7,055 nt of DNA from an uncultured Clostridia bacterium (GCA_947167415.1 CAMVHY010000072.1:1-7055); one strand, 5' to 3'. Positions 1-6,987 are shown, counted from the first letter of the stretch. The notes: generated by a model from the sequence alone, not told the origin. Made by a program: numbers and translations.

Positions 1-851
1 TAGGGACACTGTTGGTTTTATTATTCGGATTTTTTTTTGCGACGGTTGCATCAAAAATGGTTGGAGTTGTAGGAGTTTCAAATTCACCTATTTCTGGCAT
101 GACAATTGCGACACTTTTAGTTACTGCAAATATTTTTAGAGCCATGAATATGATTGATAACAAAGGAATGCAAACTGTTTTTTATATAGGTATAATCGTT
201 TGCTTGATTTCAGCGAATTCAGGGTTAATGGCACAAACTTTAAAAACAGGTTTTTTAGTTGGTGCAACTCCTAAAAAACAAGAAATCGGAGTTATTATTG
301 GTCTAATTTTTTCGACATGTATTATCGTGCCAGTTTTATGTTTATTAGATAATGCGTTCGTATTTGGTTCGGATATTTTGCCCGCACCACAGGGTTCTTT
401 AATAAAATTGGTTGTAGATGGTGTTATGGGCGGAAAATTACCATGGACTTTAGTTTTATCAGGAGTTGGGATAACGATTTTTATAGAAATTTTAGGATTG
501 CCTTCGATGTCTTTTGCTTTGGGTTTATTTTTGCCAATTGGTTTAACTGTCGCGGTTGCAATCGGAGGAATTATACGTGAGTATTTTGAAAAAATGTCAA
601 AGACAAAAAATAGTGTAGGCGAAGCAAAAGAACGTGGAATTTTGTTTTCGTCGGGATTAATTGCCGGCGAGGGATTGGTCGGAATTTTAATGGCGATTTT
701 TGCTGTTTTAAAAATAAATATTGCGCTTAAAAAAGATGAATTTTTATTTGATAATGCTGCATCGGTTTTATTTTTTATTTTGTTATGTATTGCATTGTTG
801 GTCGTTTCTTTTTATAAGAAAATAAATTTTTTATTTAAACGAAGTGAATAA
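1..851 (+). CDS. OPT family oligopeptide transporter, C-terminal part (5' end outside the window)
   Basis: This is the C-terminal part of an integral-membrane transporter of the OPT (oligopeptide/YSL) family. Family members import short peptides or metal chelates, probably driven by protons. The frame (codons from position 3) is open to the left edge, so the TTG at 12 is not a credible start; about 283 residues are visible, and bacterial members usually have 600 or more. Counting residues from that TTG, family-typical motifs are NSPISGMTIATLL at 24-36, GATPKKQEIG at 84-93, LPSMSFALGLFLPIGLT at 163-179 and RGILFSSGLIAGEGLVGI at 208-225. About seven or eight hydrophobic segments are visible (near 2-22, 28-42, 53-74, 91-112, 143-163, 166-188, 208-233 and 246-268), followed by a basic tail KKINFLFKRSE. 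Sampled lines have about 32-37% GC, higher than the neighbouring minus-strand gene. The TAA stop is 18 bp before a hairpin terminator. The family call is confident; the substrate cannot be read from this fragment. Confidence 0.9.
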   Translation, partial: GTLLVLLFGFFFATVASKMVGVVGVSNSPISGMTIATLLVTANIFRAMNMIDNKGMQTVFYIGIIVCLISANSGLMAQTLKTGFLVGATPKKQEIGVIIGLIFSTCIIVPVLCLLDNAFVFGSDILPAPQGSLIKLVVDGVMGGKLPWTLVLSGVGITIFIEILGLPSMSFALGLFLPIGLTVAVAIGGIIREYFEKMSKTKNSVGEAKERGILFSSGLIAGEGLVGILMAIFAVLKINIALKKDEFLFDNAASVLFFILLCIALLVVSFYKKINFLFKRSE

Positions 852-869
852 AACTTATCTTTATTGAAT

Positions 870-902
870 AAAAAAAAGCTCCGCATAAACGGAGTTTTTT
901 TT
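870..902. terminator. Bidirectional intrinsic terminator between convergent genes
   Basis: The arms CTCCG (879-883) and CGGAG (890-894) form a perfect five-pair stem around the six-base loop CATAAA. Eight A's lie on the left (870-877) and eight T's on the right (895-902). Read on the + strand, the hairpin is followed by a T8 tract and ends the transporter transcript. Read on the - strand, the A8 run becomes a U8 tract and ends the giant gene, whose stop codon is 16 bp away. The A/T runs can extend the stem. Confidence 0.88.
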
Positions 903-918
903 GTGACGTTAAGATTCA

Positions 919-3900
919 TCAACTGAGATCCCTTCTTTCTTTATTGTTACTGTTCGGCATAATGTAACTATCACTATTTTTTCCTCTAAGGTTACTTAAA
1001 ACAAGACTTTCATTAGATTTATTTTTTTCGTTATTTTCTTCCATGCCAGTATCTATGAATATATTTTTTTGAACTTGTAAATTTTCCATCTCATGAGGTA
1101 TTTTACGAGCTGGATTTGGTAGTTTATCATTTTTTTTGAATAGCCATGTCCAAAAATATTTTCCTAAACTATAAAGGCCGGCAATGACAGTAAAAGGTGA
1201 AAAAATAGTCAAACTTAAAATTATTTCGCCTGCAACAACAGGATAATACCAATTGCTATCGCGTAGAAATAAGAAATTTTTTACACGCCAAAATGCTATA
1301 TACATATTTAAAGGATTATTTAAATTTATTATTCTATCTAACGCATCAATTATTTCGTCATCATTTTTTGCTTGATTAATGTAGGTTTTTAATGCATTGA
1401 AAGTGTTTTGATTAATAAGCAATAATTTAGCCAGCCATCTCGTAATCTTCCAACTACTAGCAAACAAAAACTCTGACAAATAAATTTTATCGTCTTGATT
1501 ATCAAGACTTTCTTCATGTTTTTCTTTATCAATTAAATTAATTTCATCGTCATTTTTTAATCCTTCTTTTTCATTTTTAGTTGCATTCGAAATAGTATTT
1601 TCATAACCATTGTTTAATATATTGTTGTCTGTATTTTTGTTGATCAAATTACTATTTGTGTTTCGTTGTATTATGGTATTTTTATCGTTAATCATTGTAT
1701 TACTAGATGGACGTTCCCATTCCAATCGCTCCATTATTATTTTAAATACGTGATTTTCGTTATCTATGTCTGTGTTCTGATTATTATTATTTCTTTTTCT
1801 AACGCCAAATAAATTTTTTATTGATTTAGATAGTGATTTCGATTGACTAAATATTGAATATGCGTTTCTAAATTTGGAGATAAGACCAGAAAAAAACTTT
1901 TCGTCCTTTACATTATCGCTTATTTTATTAAAAATGTGTCCAAAGATCAAAACGTTTTTTTCGTCAACTAATAGAAAATATTTTCTGTATTTTCTTTTTG
2001 TGTTATCGTCAAGATTGTTTTGCACTTCTGCAGCAAGTAAATTAAAAATTGTTCCCTTACTAACAATTGCGCTATATAAATTTTTATAATTACCAAATAC
2101 AGCTTGATTTCCGCTTACGATATTGTCTTCTAAATACCGTAATAAATCTTCCACTTGTTGTAGAAGCTTATCAATCTTTATTTCAGCATCATTGATAACT
2201 TCCATAACTTCAAGATATTTTGACATTATTTCATTAAATTTATTTGCGATTTCACTTGGTGTATCATTCGTTTTTTCAAGATAAGAAATTAAAAACTCAC
2301 ACAACGGGCTAGATAAATTCGCAAGATATTTTTTCAAATCTAATCTCATATCTGCATCGTCATCACTATCTATTTCATTGATAATATCTTTTAAAAAATC
2401 TCCACCTTGCAAAAGATTTATTAGTACCATATTAAAAGGTTTTTCATTACCGTCGCTTAATTCGTTATTTTTATTATCTGTATTTACATTTATAATGCTG
2501 TTATTAGCTGAAATATCATTTTTGTCGTCGATATTATTTTCATTTATGATTTTATTTTCGTTTTTAATTTCTTTGTCACTGGGGCAAAATTTACTAATTG
2601 AAATTAAAATGTTTTCTATCGCTGAAATAGCTTTATTTTGGTTGAGCTCAAATTTTTCAAATATCTTTTTGTGACCTTCTCCTAGTTCAAAACTTTTATT
2701 TCCTGTATTAGTGACCTCTTGAATTTTGTTTCGAAATAATTTGTATTGATGCATAATTTTCTTTGCATCCGGTACAAGTATATTTATTTCTTTGCTTAAA
2801 TCATTAAAAGCTCTTTTCAATTCTTCATTTCCAGCATATTTGTTTTTAATATCTTGGTTGTCAACAAAATTTTTTGCCGCTTGAAAATTAAAACTTTTGT
2901 CGAGTTCTTTAGCAAGAGTCCAGTAAGATTCAAACAACCGAGATAGATGTTTTTTAAAATCTTTTTTCTCAACAGAATTTTGTATTAGCGGCATCAAACA
3001 AGACAAAGATTTTTTTAAAGCACGCTTAGAACTCTCAGACATTGCTTTATCGTCAATTTTATCGATTACAAATGTCAGAATATTTGTTTCATTAGGATCA
3101 TTTTGATTAGACAATATCATATTTGATAAACTGCTCATTAGCCTTGGTTTATTTTCATTTTTAACACTCGAAAAAAAGGCTTTCAATAAATTTTGATATG
3201 CGTTTTGACTATCTCCATTATTGCTAATCAAAAATTTTTCTTCAACATAATTAATCATATTTTGAATACTATTTATAATATCTGTCTGATAATTTGGATT
3301 ATTTTTGCTGTCTGCGTCTAAAGCTGTGGCAAATTTGTTATATATATTTAATAAACCACTTATATTATCAGTTATAAATCTATTGAATTGATTCACATTT
3401 TCTATGTTACAAATTTTTATTTCAACCAATTTAGCTAATTGTTCAAACGCATTGCTCAGAATCGGATGTATCGCTTTTAATTCATCTGACGCTGTGATAA
3501 ACTTTAAAATTCGCCCATCTTTAAAAACCGACTTAAGCAATTCTTTTACATACATCAAACTTTCTTGTTGTTTATTTTTTTGTATGGCATGCAAAATCTC
3601 ACTTATGGTTTTTAATATCTCTTTGACAGAATTTATCGTATTTGTTTGATTTATTTCAAAAGTAAATCTAAACTTGTTAAATTTTTTTTGCTCCTCTTCA
3701 GTCAAAATAATATTGCTTACATTAAACTCTTGTATAAAACTCTTATACAATTTTTCTATTTGCTTAAAATCGTCTTTATTTTCATCTTTGTCATGAATAA
3801 GTTTATTTTTTTTGTCAAAAAATTTTTTTAGAGTATCATATTTTCTTTTTACCGAATCAACAGCATTAATTTTTTTAAAAATAGAACTATCATCAAGCTG

Positions 3901-4824
3901 CAACCATATATTGTCTGTATCATTTTTTGCAAACTCCGAAAAAGCATCTTTGCAACATTTTGCATTCGCTGGAATATCAATCGCTTGAGCAAAATTTTTA
4001 TAAACACCTAAGATTTTATTTATATGTGCAACAAAATCGTTACTGCTACCAATATCATTTATTACAAATTGACACAGATTATACAAAACAGGAACAAACC
4101 AATTTTTATTTCTATTTTCATCAGTTAAACCTTCTATCTCAATTTTGTCATTTTTTATTACTGATTTCAATGTTTCAACATCATTAACTATCTCGAGCAA
4201 AAAATCTCCGTTATTTAGAAAAGCTTCTACAAAATCTTTAAACACACCCAAATTATTCTTGTTAACAAAATTTGATTGCACCACGCTTAAAATACATTTT
4301 ACTTTATCTATTATTTCAACCTGAGAAAGATCATCATTTAATAAAATACCAACCAAATCCTGTGCTAATCTATCAAAATTTTTATTTCCATTTTTGCCAA
4401 CCAATAAAATACCAAAAATTTTTTTTGTTCCTTCTGTAATGACGGATATTTTTTGTTTTTTCTGATCATCTTTATCTTTATCATTTGGCAAGTTATCAAT
4501 AATTTTTGCAACAAATTCAAGAATTGATTTTAAATCTTCATCTTTAAGATTATCAAAACGAACTCCAAAAAGTTTTAATCCATGCTTTAAAATATTTGCT
4601 TGCCAAGAATCTTTACCAAGTATGCCATCAACCACGTTTGTTAAAAAACTTTCATTACTACAAAAAAGTTTTGCGAGATTGTTTAATGCCTTTAACTTGT
4701 TTTCATCTTGAACAATACCGCCTAAAAAGTTTTTTATTTTAGCAAAGTTTATGTTCTTAGCTTTTTTATCATTTTTCTCATTAAAAACCTTATCCCACAA
4801 GTGTCTTTTAGGGACAAAAATCAA
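919..4824 (-). CDS. Giant repeat protein of unknown function, C-terminal portion (probably one gene with the upstream 702-codon frame)
   Basis: This is an unrecognised open frame of 1301 codons ending in TGA at 919-921. The nominal start is TTG at 4824, directly after an in-frame TGA, with no Shine-Dalgarno sequence. No Met occurs until residue 424, so I think it is not started independently but continues the 702-codon frame after a +1 shift near 4810, joining as ...DFCP-KRHL.... Residues 24-140 are the third copy of a repeat unit also found twice upstream. A 13-residue motif of the type AFLNNGDFLLEIV recurs at 53, 201, 432 and 803, and a Y-x2-[FL]-A-x3-D motif at 275, 495 and 634. Linkers at 753-795 and 1009-1113 are rich in Asn, Asp, Lys and Glu. 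Residues 1192-1228 form the only strongly hydrophobic stretch, with a central Ser-Pro, followed by KK and a polar tail of about 70 residues. No catalytic motif or signal peptide is visible. Coding status is firm, function unknown. Confidence 0.85.
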   Translation of the reverse strand: MIFVPKRHLWDKVFNEKNDKKAKNINFAKIKNFLGGIVQDENKLKALNNLAKLFCSNESFLTNVVDGILGKDSWQANILKHGLKLFGVRFDNLKDEDLKSILEFVAKIIDNLPNDKDKDDQKKQKISVITEGTKKIFGILLVGKNGNKNFDRLAQDLVGILLNDDLSQVEIIDKVKCILSVVQSNFVNKNNLGVFKDFVEAFLNNGDFLLEIVNDVETLKSVIKNDKIEIEGLTDENRNKNWFVPVLYNLCQFVINDIGSSNDFVAHINKILGVYKNFAQAIDIPANAKCCKDAFSEFAKNDTDNIWLQLDDSSIFKKINAVDSVKRKYDTLKKFFDKKNKLIHDKDENKDDFKQIEKLYKSFIQEFNVSNIILTEEEQKKFNKFRFTFEINQTNTINSVKEILKTISEILHAIQKNKQQESLMYVKELLKSVFKDGRILKFITASDELKAIHPILSNAFEQLAKLVEIKICNIENVNQFNRFITDNISGLLNIYNKFATALDADSKNNPNYQTDIINSIQNMINYVEEKFLISNNGDSQNAYQNLLKAFFSSVKNENKPRLMSSLSNMILSNQNDPNETNILTFVIDKIDDKAMSESSKRALKKSLSCLMPLIQNSVEKKDFKKHLSRLFESYWTLAKELDKSFNFQAAKNFVDNQDIKNKYAGNEELKRAFNDLSKEINILVPDAKKIMHQYKLFRNKIQEVTNTGNKSFELGEGHKKIFEKFELNQNKAISAIENILISISKFCPSDKEIKNENKIINENNIDDKNDISANNSIINVNTDNKNNELSDGNEKPFNMVLINLLQGGDFLKDIINEIDSDDDADMRLDLKKYLANLSSPLCEFLISYLEKTNDTPSEIANKFNEIMSKYLEVMEVINDAEIKIDKLLQQVEDLLRYLEDNIVSGNQAVFGNYKNLYSAIVSKGTIFNLLAAEVQNNLDDNTKRKYRKYFLLVDEKNVLIFGHIFNKISDNVKDEKFFSGLISKFRNAYSIFSQSKSLSKSIKNLFGVRKRNNNNQNTDIDNENHVFKIIMERLEWERPSSNTMINDKNTIIQRNTNSNLINKNTDNNILNNGYENTISNATKNEKEGLKNDDEINLIDKEKHEESLDNQDDKIYLSEFLFASSWKITRWLAKLLLINQNTFNALKTYINQAKNDDEIIDALDRIINLNNPLNMYIAFWRVKNFLFLRDSNWYYPVVAGEIILSLTIFSPFTVIAGLYSLGKYFWTWLFKKNDKLPNPARKIPHEMENLQVQKNIFIDTGMEENNEKNKSNESLVLSNLRGKNSDSYIMPNSNNKERRDLS
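1141..1251 (-). other. C-terminal hydrophobic segment, probable membrane anchor or hairpin
   Basis: This encodes residues 1192-1228, starting WYYPVVAGEIILSL and ending LGKYFWTWLF, then KKNDK. It is about 36 mostly hydrophobic residues with a Ser-Pro in the middle, enough for one long or two short membrane passes. It is the only such segment in nearly 2000 residues of the giant protein. The following 70-residue tail is polar and charged. Confidence 0.6.
4405..4755 (-). repeat. Protein repeat family A, unit 3
   Basis: This is residues about 24-140 of the C-terminal frame. It starts INFAKIKNFLGGIVQDENK, matching the start of unit 2, and continues with LFCSNESFLTNVV, GKDSWQANILKHGLKLFG, FDNLKDEDLKSIL and KIIDNLPNDKD. 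In joined numbering the conserved FL pairs lie at 458, 603 and 730, so the unit spacing is 145 and then 127 residues. Having this copy across the frame junction is the main evidence that both frames are one gene. Confidence 0.75.
4475..4507 (-). repeat. 33-bp perfect direct repeat, copy 1
   Basis: This is identical over 33 bp to 5313-5345, in the same orientation and 838 bp away. It encodes KIIDNLPNDKD at the end of repeat unit 3. The DNA identity, including third positions, contrasts with the poorly conserved flanks. Confidence 0.9.
4807..4820 (-). other. Frameshift site joining the two frames of the giant gene
   Basis: On the minus strand the first frame reads GAT TTT TGT CCC TAA AAG. A shift of one base forward (CCC to CCT) continues AAA AGA CAC TTG in the second frame. 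The site contains three short homopolymers (T5, C3, A4), any of which could have gained or lost a base. The second frame is closed by TGA just upstream of 4824, so the crossing must occur between 4824 and 4808. Explanations are a sequencing or assembly indel, a real disrupting mutation, or programmed +1 slippage at CCC-TAA. No Shine-Dalgarno-like stimulator of the prfB kind is visible upstream. Confidence 0.65.
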
Positions 4825-6916
4825 TCAAATCTGGCAATATCTTTCTAATGTCATTACTCAACTTATCAAATTTACCCGCAAAAAGTTTCAATCCTGAAAT
4901 TAAAATATCTTTCTTCCAAGTTTCTTTTCTCTCTTTGTTTTCATGTTCTTCTTTATTAATCTCTTTGTTTTTAGTTTCTTTTTTATCAATTTCTTGTCCA
5001 AACATGCCAGCAACTAACTTTTCTAAAAAATTACCGTCAGATAAAAAAGGTTTTATAACTTCACATAACGCACTCCATTTGCTTTCATCTTTACTAATAT
5101 TATCCAAAAATTTTACTATTTGAGCAAAATCTATTTTACTGTCTTTATCTTTAAATTCTTTAGGTAACGAAAATACAATACTGATCAAACTATCAGACGA
5201 ATCTTTTATTTGCTTTAAATTTTCATTTTTGTTTGCTTGAAATAACGCGTCAATAATATTTTTTAGCTCTGAGGAAATCGTGGGAATTTTATTTTTCTTA
5301 TTTTCATCACTCTCTTTATCATTTGGCAAGTTATCAATAATTTTTACAATGGAATCAAAGATTAAATCTAAACTTTTATTATCGATTTGGTCAAAATTTC
5401 CAAGCCCAAAAATTTTTAACCCGTGCAACAAAATCTCTTTTTTCCAAGTTTCCTTTCCAAACATTTTAAATACAATCGGTAAAACTAACGCTTTTAAATG
5501 ATTTTTTTCTTTGTCTTCCAATTTGCCCCAAATGGCTTTTAAAAAATCCGTAATTTTAAATTTGTGTGGCTCTCTTTGTTCTTTTGGATCAGATGAACTG
5601 AAGAAAAAACTGAAGGCATTTGAAAGTATATTCCCTTTTTCAATTACTTCAACAAATTCAAGTTCACTATCTGCTGATTTATTAACAGTTAATTTTTTAA
5701 TCTTTTCATCGTCAATTGTTAAAATACTTTCAACAGCATCACATATTTTTTTTAACATAGCGCCAATAAAATCGTAATCGTCATTTTTTTCCACTTCATC
5801 ATTTATTATATTTATCTCTTTATTATCATTATTTTCTCCAACTTTCTCATTTATTATATTTACTTGTTCATTGTTATGCTCTCTTTTACCAACGAATAAT
5901 TCTTCCATTTTATTTGATAAGGAAGTTACAAATTTTTGTTTTTCTTCTTGTTCTCCTTCTTTAGTTGCTTTATCAGTTACGTTCAACAAAATCCCATTTA
6001 ATATCGAAAAAACAAAATCTCTATGCAACTTGTACCATTCCAGTTTATCTTCTTCGTTAACTTTATTTAGTTGATTAGAAATCAATTTCTCATAAACTGT
6101 TTTTATATCATTCACAAAACCAATCAGATCAATTGTTGCACTTTGAGTCTCCTCCTTCGTAATATTAGCAAAAAATTCACTGTAACTAGGCAAATTTTTA
6201 ATAGTTAAATCAGGTATTGAGTTATGATAACCTGCAAAAGCAAACATAATCTTGGTGCTTATAACGCTCAAATCCCCTTTGATAAAAAAATCACACAAGA
6301 CATCTGAGGTGTTTTCTTTGCCAAACTGTTTGATCATATCTAAAATTTTTTTTTCATCAATCTGGTTTTTTGTACTAAACAACCCTCCCACAATATTTCC
6401 TACCAGCTCAAAAATATGTTTTATATTATCTGGGCCAATTTCTTTTTTTTCAATTTTCTCTATAATCTCTTCAAACAAATCGTTTGTAAGTATACACTTG
6501 CGGATTTTTGGTTTTCCCTGATTATTATTTTCTTTGTCATAGTACTCATACTCTGCTTTTAATAAAATTGGGACTAAATCGTTCTTACTAACCAAATTGT
6601 ACTTATCATCTTTTTGGTTTTCTGAACATAAATCACATAAATATTTAATTGTCTCTTTACCGATAATACAATTTTGTTCAATTAACTTTTTAAAAATCAA
6701 ATTAACCGAATCAATATTTACACTTTTTTCCTTGTTACCACTTTCTAAAAATTCTTGCAACCTTTTTTTTATTTCCAAATCATTTGGTGCATCGCTAGCA
6801 AGAGGCATATTTTTAGCATGTTTAGTCAGCAAAATACCAGTGGTTCCAATTTCATACTTAAACCCATCCATAAAATCCGTTTTTTTATTTTCAATCAAAT
6901 TATTTTTTTCTTCCAT
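4808..6916 (-). CDS. Giant repeat protein of unknown function, N-terminal portion
   Basis: This is an unrecognised frame of 702 codons, started by ATG at 6916 because GGGGGAG lies six bases upstream and a consensus-like promoter lies just beyond. The N-terminus (MEEKNNLIENKKTDFMDGF) is charged and has no signal peptide, so the protein is cytoplasmic or exported by a signal-less route. Residues 1-340 look like alternating helices. A tandem 16-residue Asn/Glu repeat follows (352-383), then repeat unit 1 (about 451-559, with GKETWKKEILLHGLKIFG and KIIDNLPNDKE) and unit 2 (about 594-702), which carries a Lys/Glu insertion at about 642-664. Unit 2 is cut short at the TAA (4808-4810), while unit 3 begins a few residues into the overlapping frame. 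The natural reading is therefore a single polypeptide of about 1998 residues interrupted by a frameshift. Sampled lines are about 18-27% GC. A structural or host-interaction role is only a guess. Confidence 0.85.
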   Translation of the reverse strand: MEEKNNLIENKKTDFMDGFKYEIGTTGILLTKHAKNMPLASDAPNDLEIKKRLQEFLESGNKEKSVNIDSVNLIFKKLIEQNCIIGKETIKYLCDLCSENQKDDKYNLVSKNDLVPILLKAEYEYYDKENNNQGKPKIRKCILTNDLFEEIIEKIEKKEIGPDNIKHIFELVGNIVGGLFSTKNQIDEKKILDMIKQFGKENTSDVLCDFFIKGDLSVISTKIMFAFAGYHNSIPDLTIKNLPSYSEFFANITKEETQSATIDLIGFVNDIKTVYEKLISNQLNKVNEEDKLEWYKLHRDFVFSILNGILLNVTDKATKEGEQEEKQKFVTSLSNKMEELFVGKREHNNEQVNIINEKVGENNDNKEINIINDEVEKNDDYDFIGAMLKKICDAVESILTIDDEKIKKLTVNKSADSELEFVEVIEKGNILSNAFSFFFSSSDPKEQREPHKFKITDFLKAIWGKLEDKEKNHLKALVLPIVFKMFGKETWKKEILLHGLKIFGLGNFDQIDNKSLDLIFDSIVKIIDNLPNDKESDENKKNKIPTISSELKNIIDALFQANKNENLKQIKDSSDSLISIVFSLPKEFKDKDSKIDFAQIVKFLDNISKDESKWSALCEVIKPFLSDGNFLEKLVAGMFGQEIDKKETKNKEINKEEHENKERKETWKKDILISGLKLFAGKFDKLSNDIRKILPDLIDFCP
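4811..5137 (-). repeat. Protein repeat family A, unit 2 (truncated at the frameshift)
   Basis: This is residues about 594-702. It starts IDFAQIVKFLDNISKDESK, carries the FLSDGNFLEKLV motif and MFG, then a Lys/Glu insertion absent from unit 1, then KETWKKDILISGLKLF and GKFDKLSNDIRKILPDLIDF. It ends at the TAA where unit 1 continues with its KIIDNLPNDK segment. The next unit begins about 20 codons further on in the +1 frame. Confidence 0.7.
4928..4996 (-). repeat. Lys/Glu-rich insertion with a 30-bp internal period
   Basis: This stretch of about 23 codons sits between MFG and KETW of repeat unit 2, which are adjacent in unit 1. It reads as KNKEINKEEH followed by ENKERKETWK, and the + strand string CTCTTTGTTTT occurs at 4931-4941 and 4961-4971. 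It looks like an expansion by replication slippage in a surface loop. Confidence 0.6.
5240..5566 (-). repeat. Protein repeat family A, unit 1
   Basis: This is residues about 451-559 of the N-terminal frame. The unit opens with ITDFLKAIWGKLEDKEK, has a core GKETWKKEILLHGLKIFG, then FDQIDNKSLDLIF and KIIDNLPNDKE, and closes with a Lys-rich turn and a helix ending in IIDALF. Units 2 and 3 follow the same order of elements: FL..., a conserved Trp, IL-x-[HS]-GLK-[IL]-F, FD, then an Ile/Leu helix. Confidence 0.75.
5313..5345 (-). repeat. 33-bp perfect direct repeat, copy 2
   Basis: This is the partner of 4475-4507. It encodes KIIDNLPNDKE in repeat unit 1. The two copies lie on opposite sides of the frameshift, in the same reading phase relative to the protein repeat. 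Confidence 0.9.
5768..5863 (-). repeat. 48-bp in-frame tandem repeat (two copies)
   Basis: This encodes VNIINEKVGENNDNKE followed by INIINDEVEKNDDYDF (residues 352-367 and 368-383). The + strand string TCATTTATTATATTTA occurs at 5799-5814 and exactly 48 bp later at 5847-5862. It is a diverged duplication in the linker between the N-terminal region and the family A repeats. Confidence 0.75.
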
Positions 6917-6922
6917 TTCCTA

Positions 6923-6930
6923 CTCCCCCT
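6923..6930 (-). promoter_or_regulatory. Ribosome binding site of the giant gene
   Basis: The minus strand reads AGGGGGAG followed by TAGGAA and then ATG. The purine block ends six bases before the start codon, in the optimal range, and is the most G-rich stretch in an otherwise extremely AT-rich neighbourhood. It fixes the start at 6916. Confidence 0.8.
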
Positions 6931-6958
6931 AAAAAACAGTACATGCAATAATATTTTT

Positions 6959-6987
6959 ATTTTAATATATAAAATTCAGTTTGTCAA
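6959..6987 (-). promoter_or_regulatory. Sigma70-type promoter for the giant gene
   Basis: On the minus strand a perfect TTGACA (6982-6987) is separated by 17 bp from TAAAAT (6959-6964). Transcription would begin around 6950-6953, giving a leader of roughly 35 nt before the ATG at 6916. Random AT-rich sequence gives many TAAAAT matches, but a perfect -35 box at ideal spacing and in the right place is persuasive. No operator-like inverted repeat overlaps it. Confidence 0.75.

Noticed and set aside
12..14. TTG at 12 as the start of the transporter
   Set aside because: The frame stays open to the window edge and the visible part corresponds only to the C-terminal region of OPT proteins, so the true start lies outside the window.
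919..921. TGA read as tryptophan (mycoplasma-type code), suggested by the very low GC
   Set aside because: This TGA is followed within 16 bp by the terminator hairpin, and tryptophan codons checked in both genes are TGG, so the standard bacterial code fits.
4822..4824. TTG as a genuine start of a second, translationally coupled gene
   Set aside because: An in-frame TGA directly precedes it, no Shine-Dalgarno sequence lies at a workable distance, and the protein repeat continues across the junction. Coupling cannot be fully excluded, but a frameshifted single gene explains more.
4405..5566. The repeated segments as a CRISPR array or mobile-element ends
   Set aside because: The repeats are in-frame protein-coding units of over 100 codons with diverged sequence, not short regular direct repeats with spacers, and no transposase or terminal inverted repeats are present.
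1874..6932. Many plus-strand open frames of 60-111 codons opposite the giant gene
   Set aside because: They are antisense shadows of an AT-rich coding strand: rich in Phe, Leu and Ser, without ribosome sites or recognisable domains, and covered by a continuous minus-strand coding pattern with internal protein repeats.
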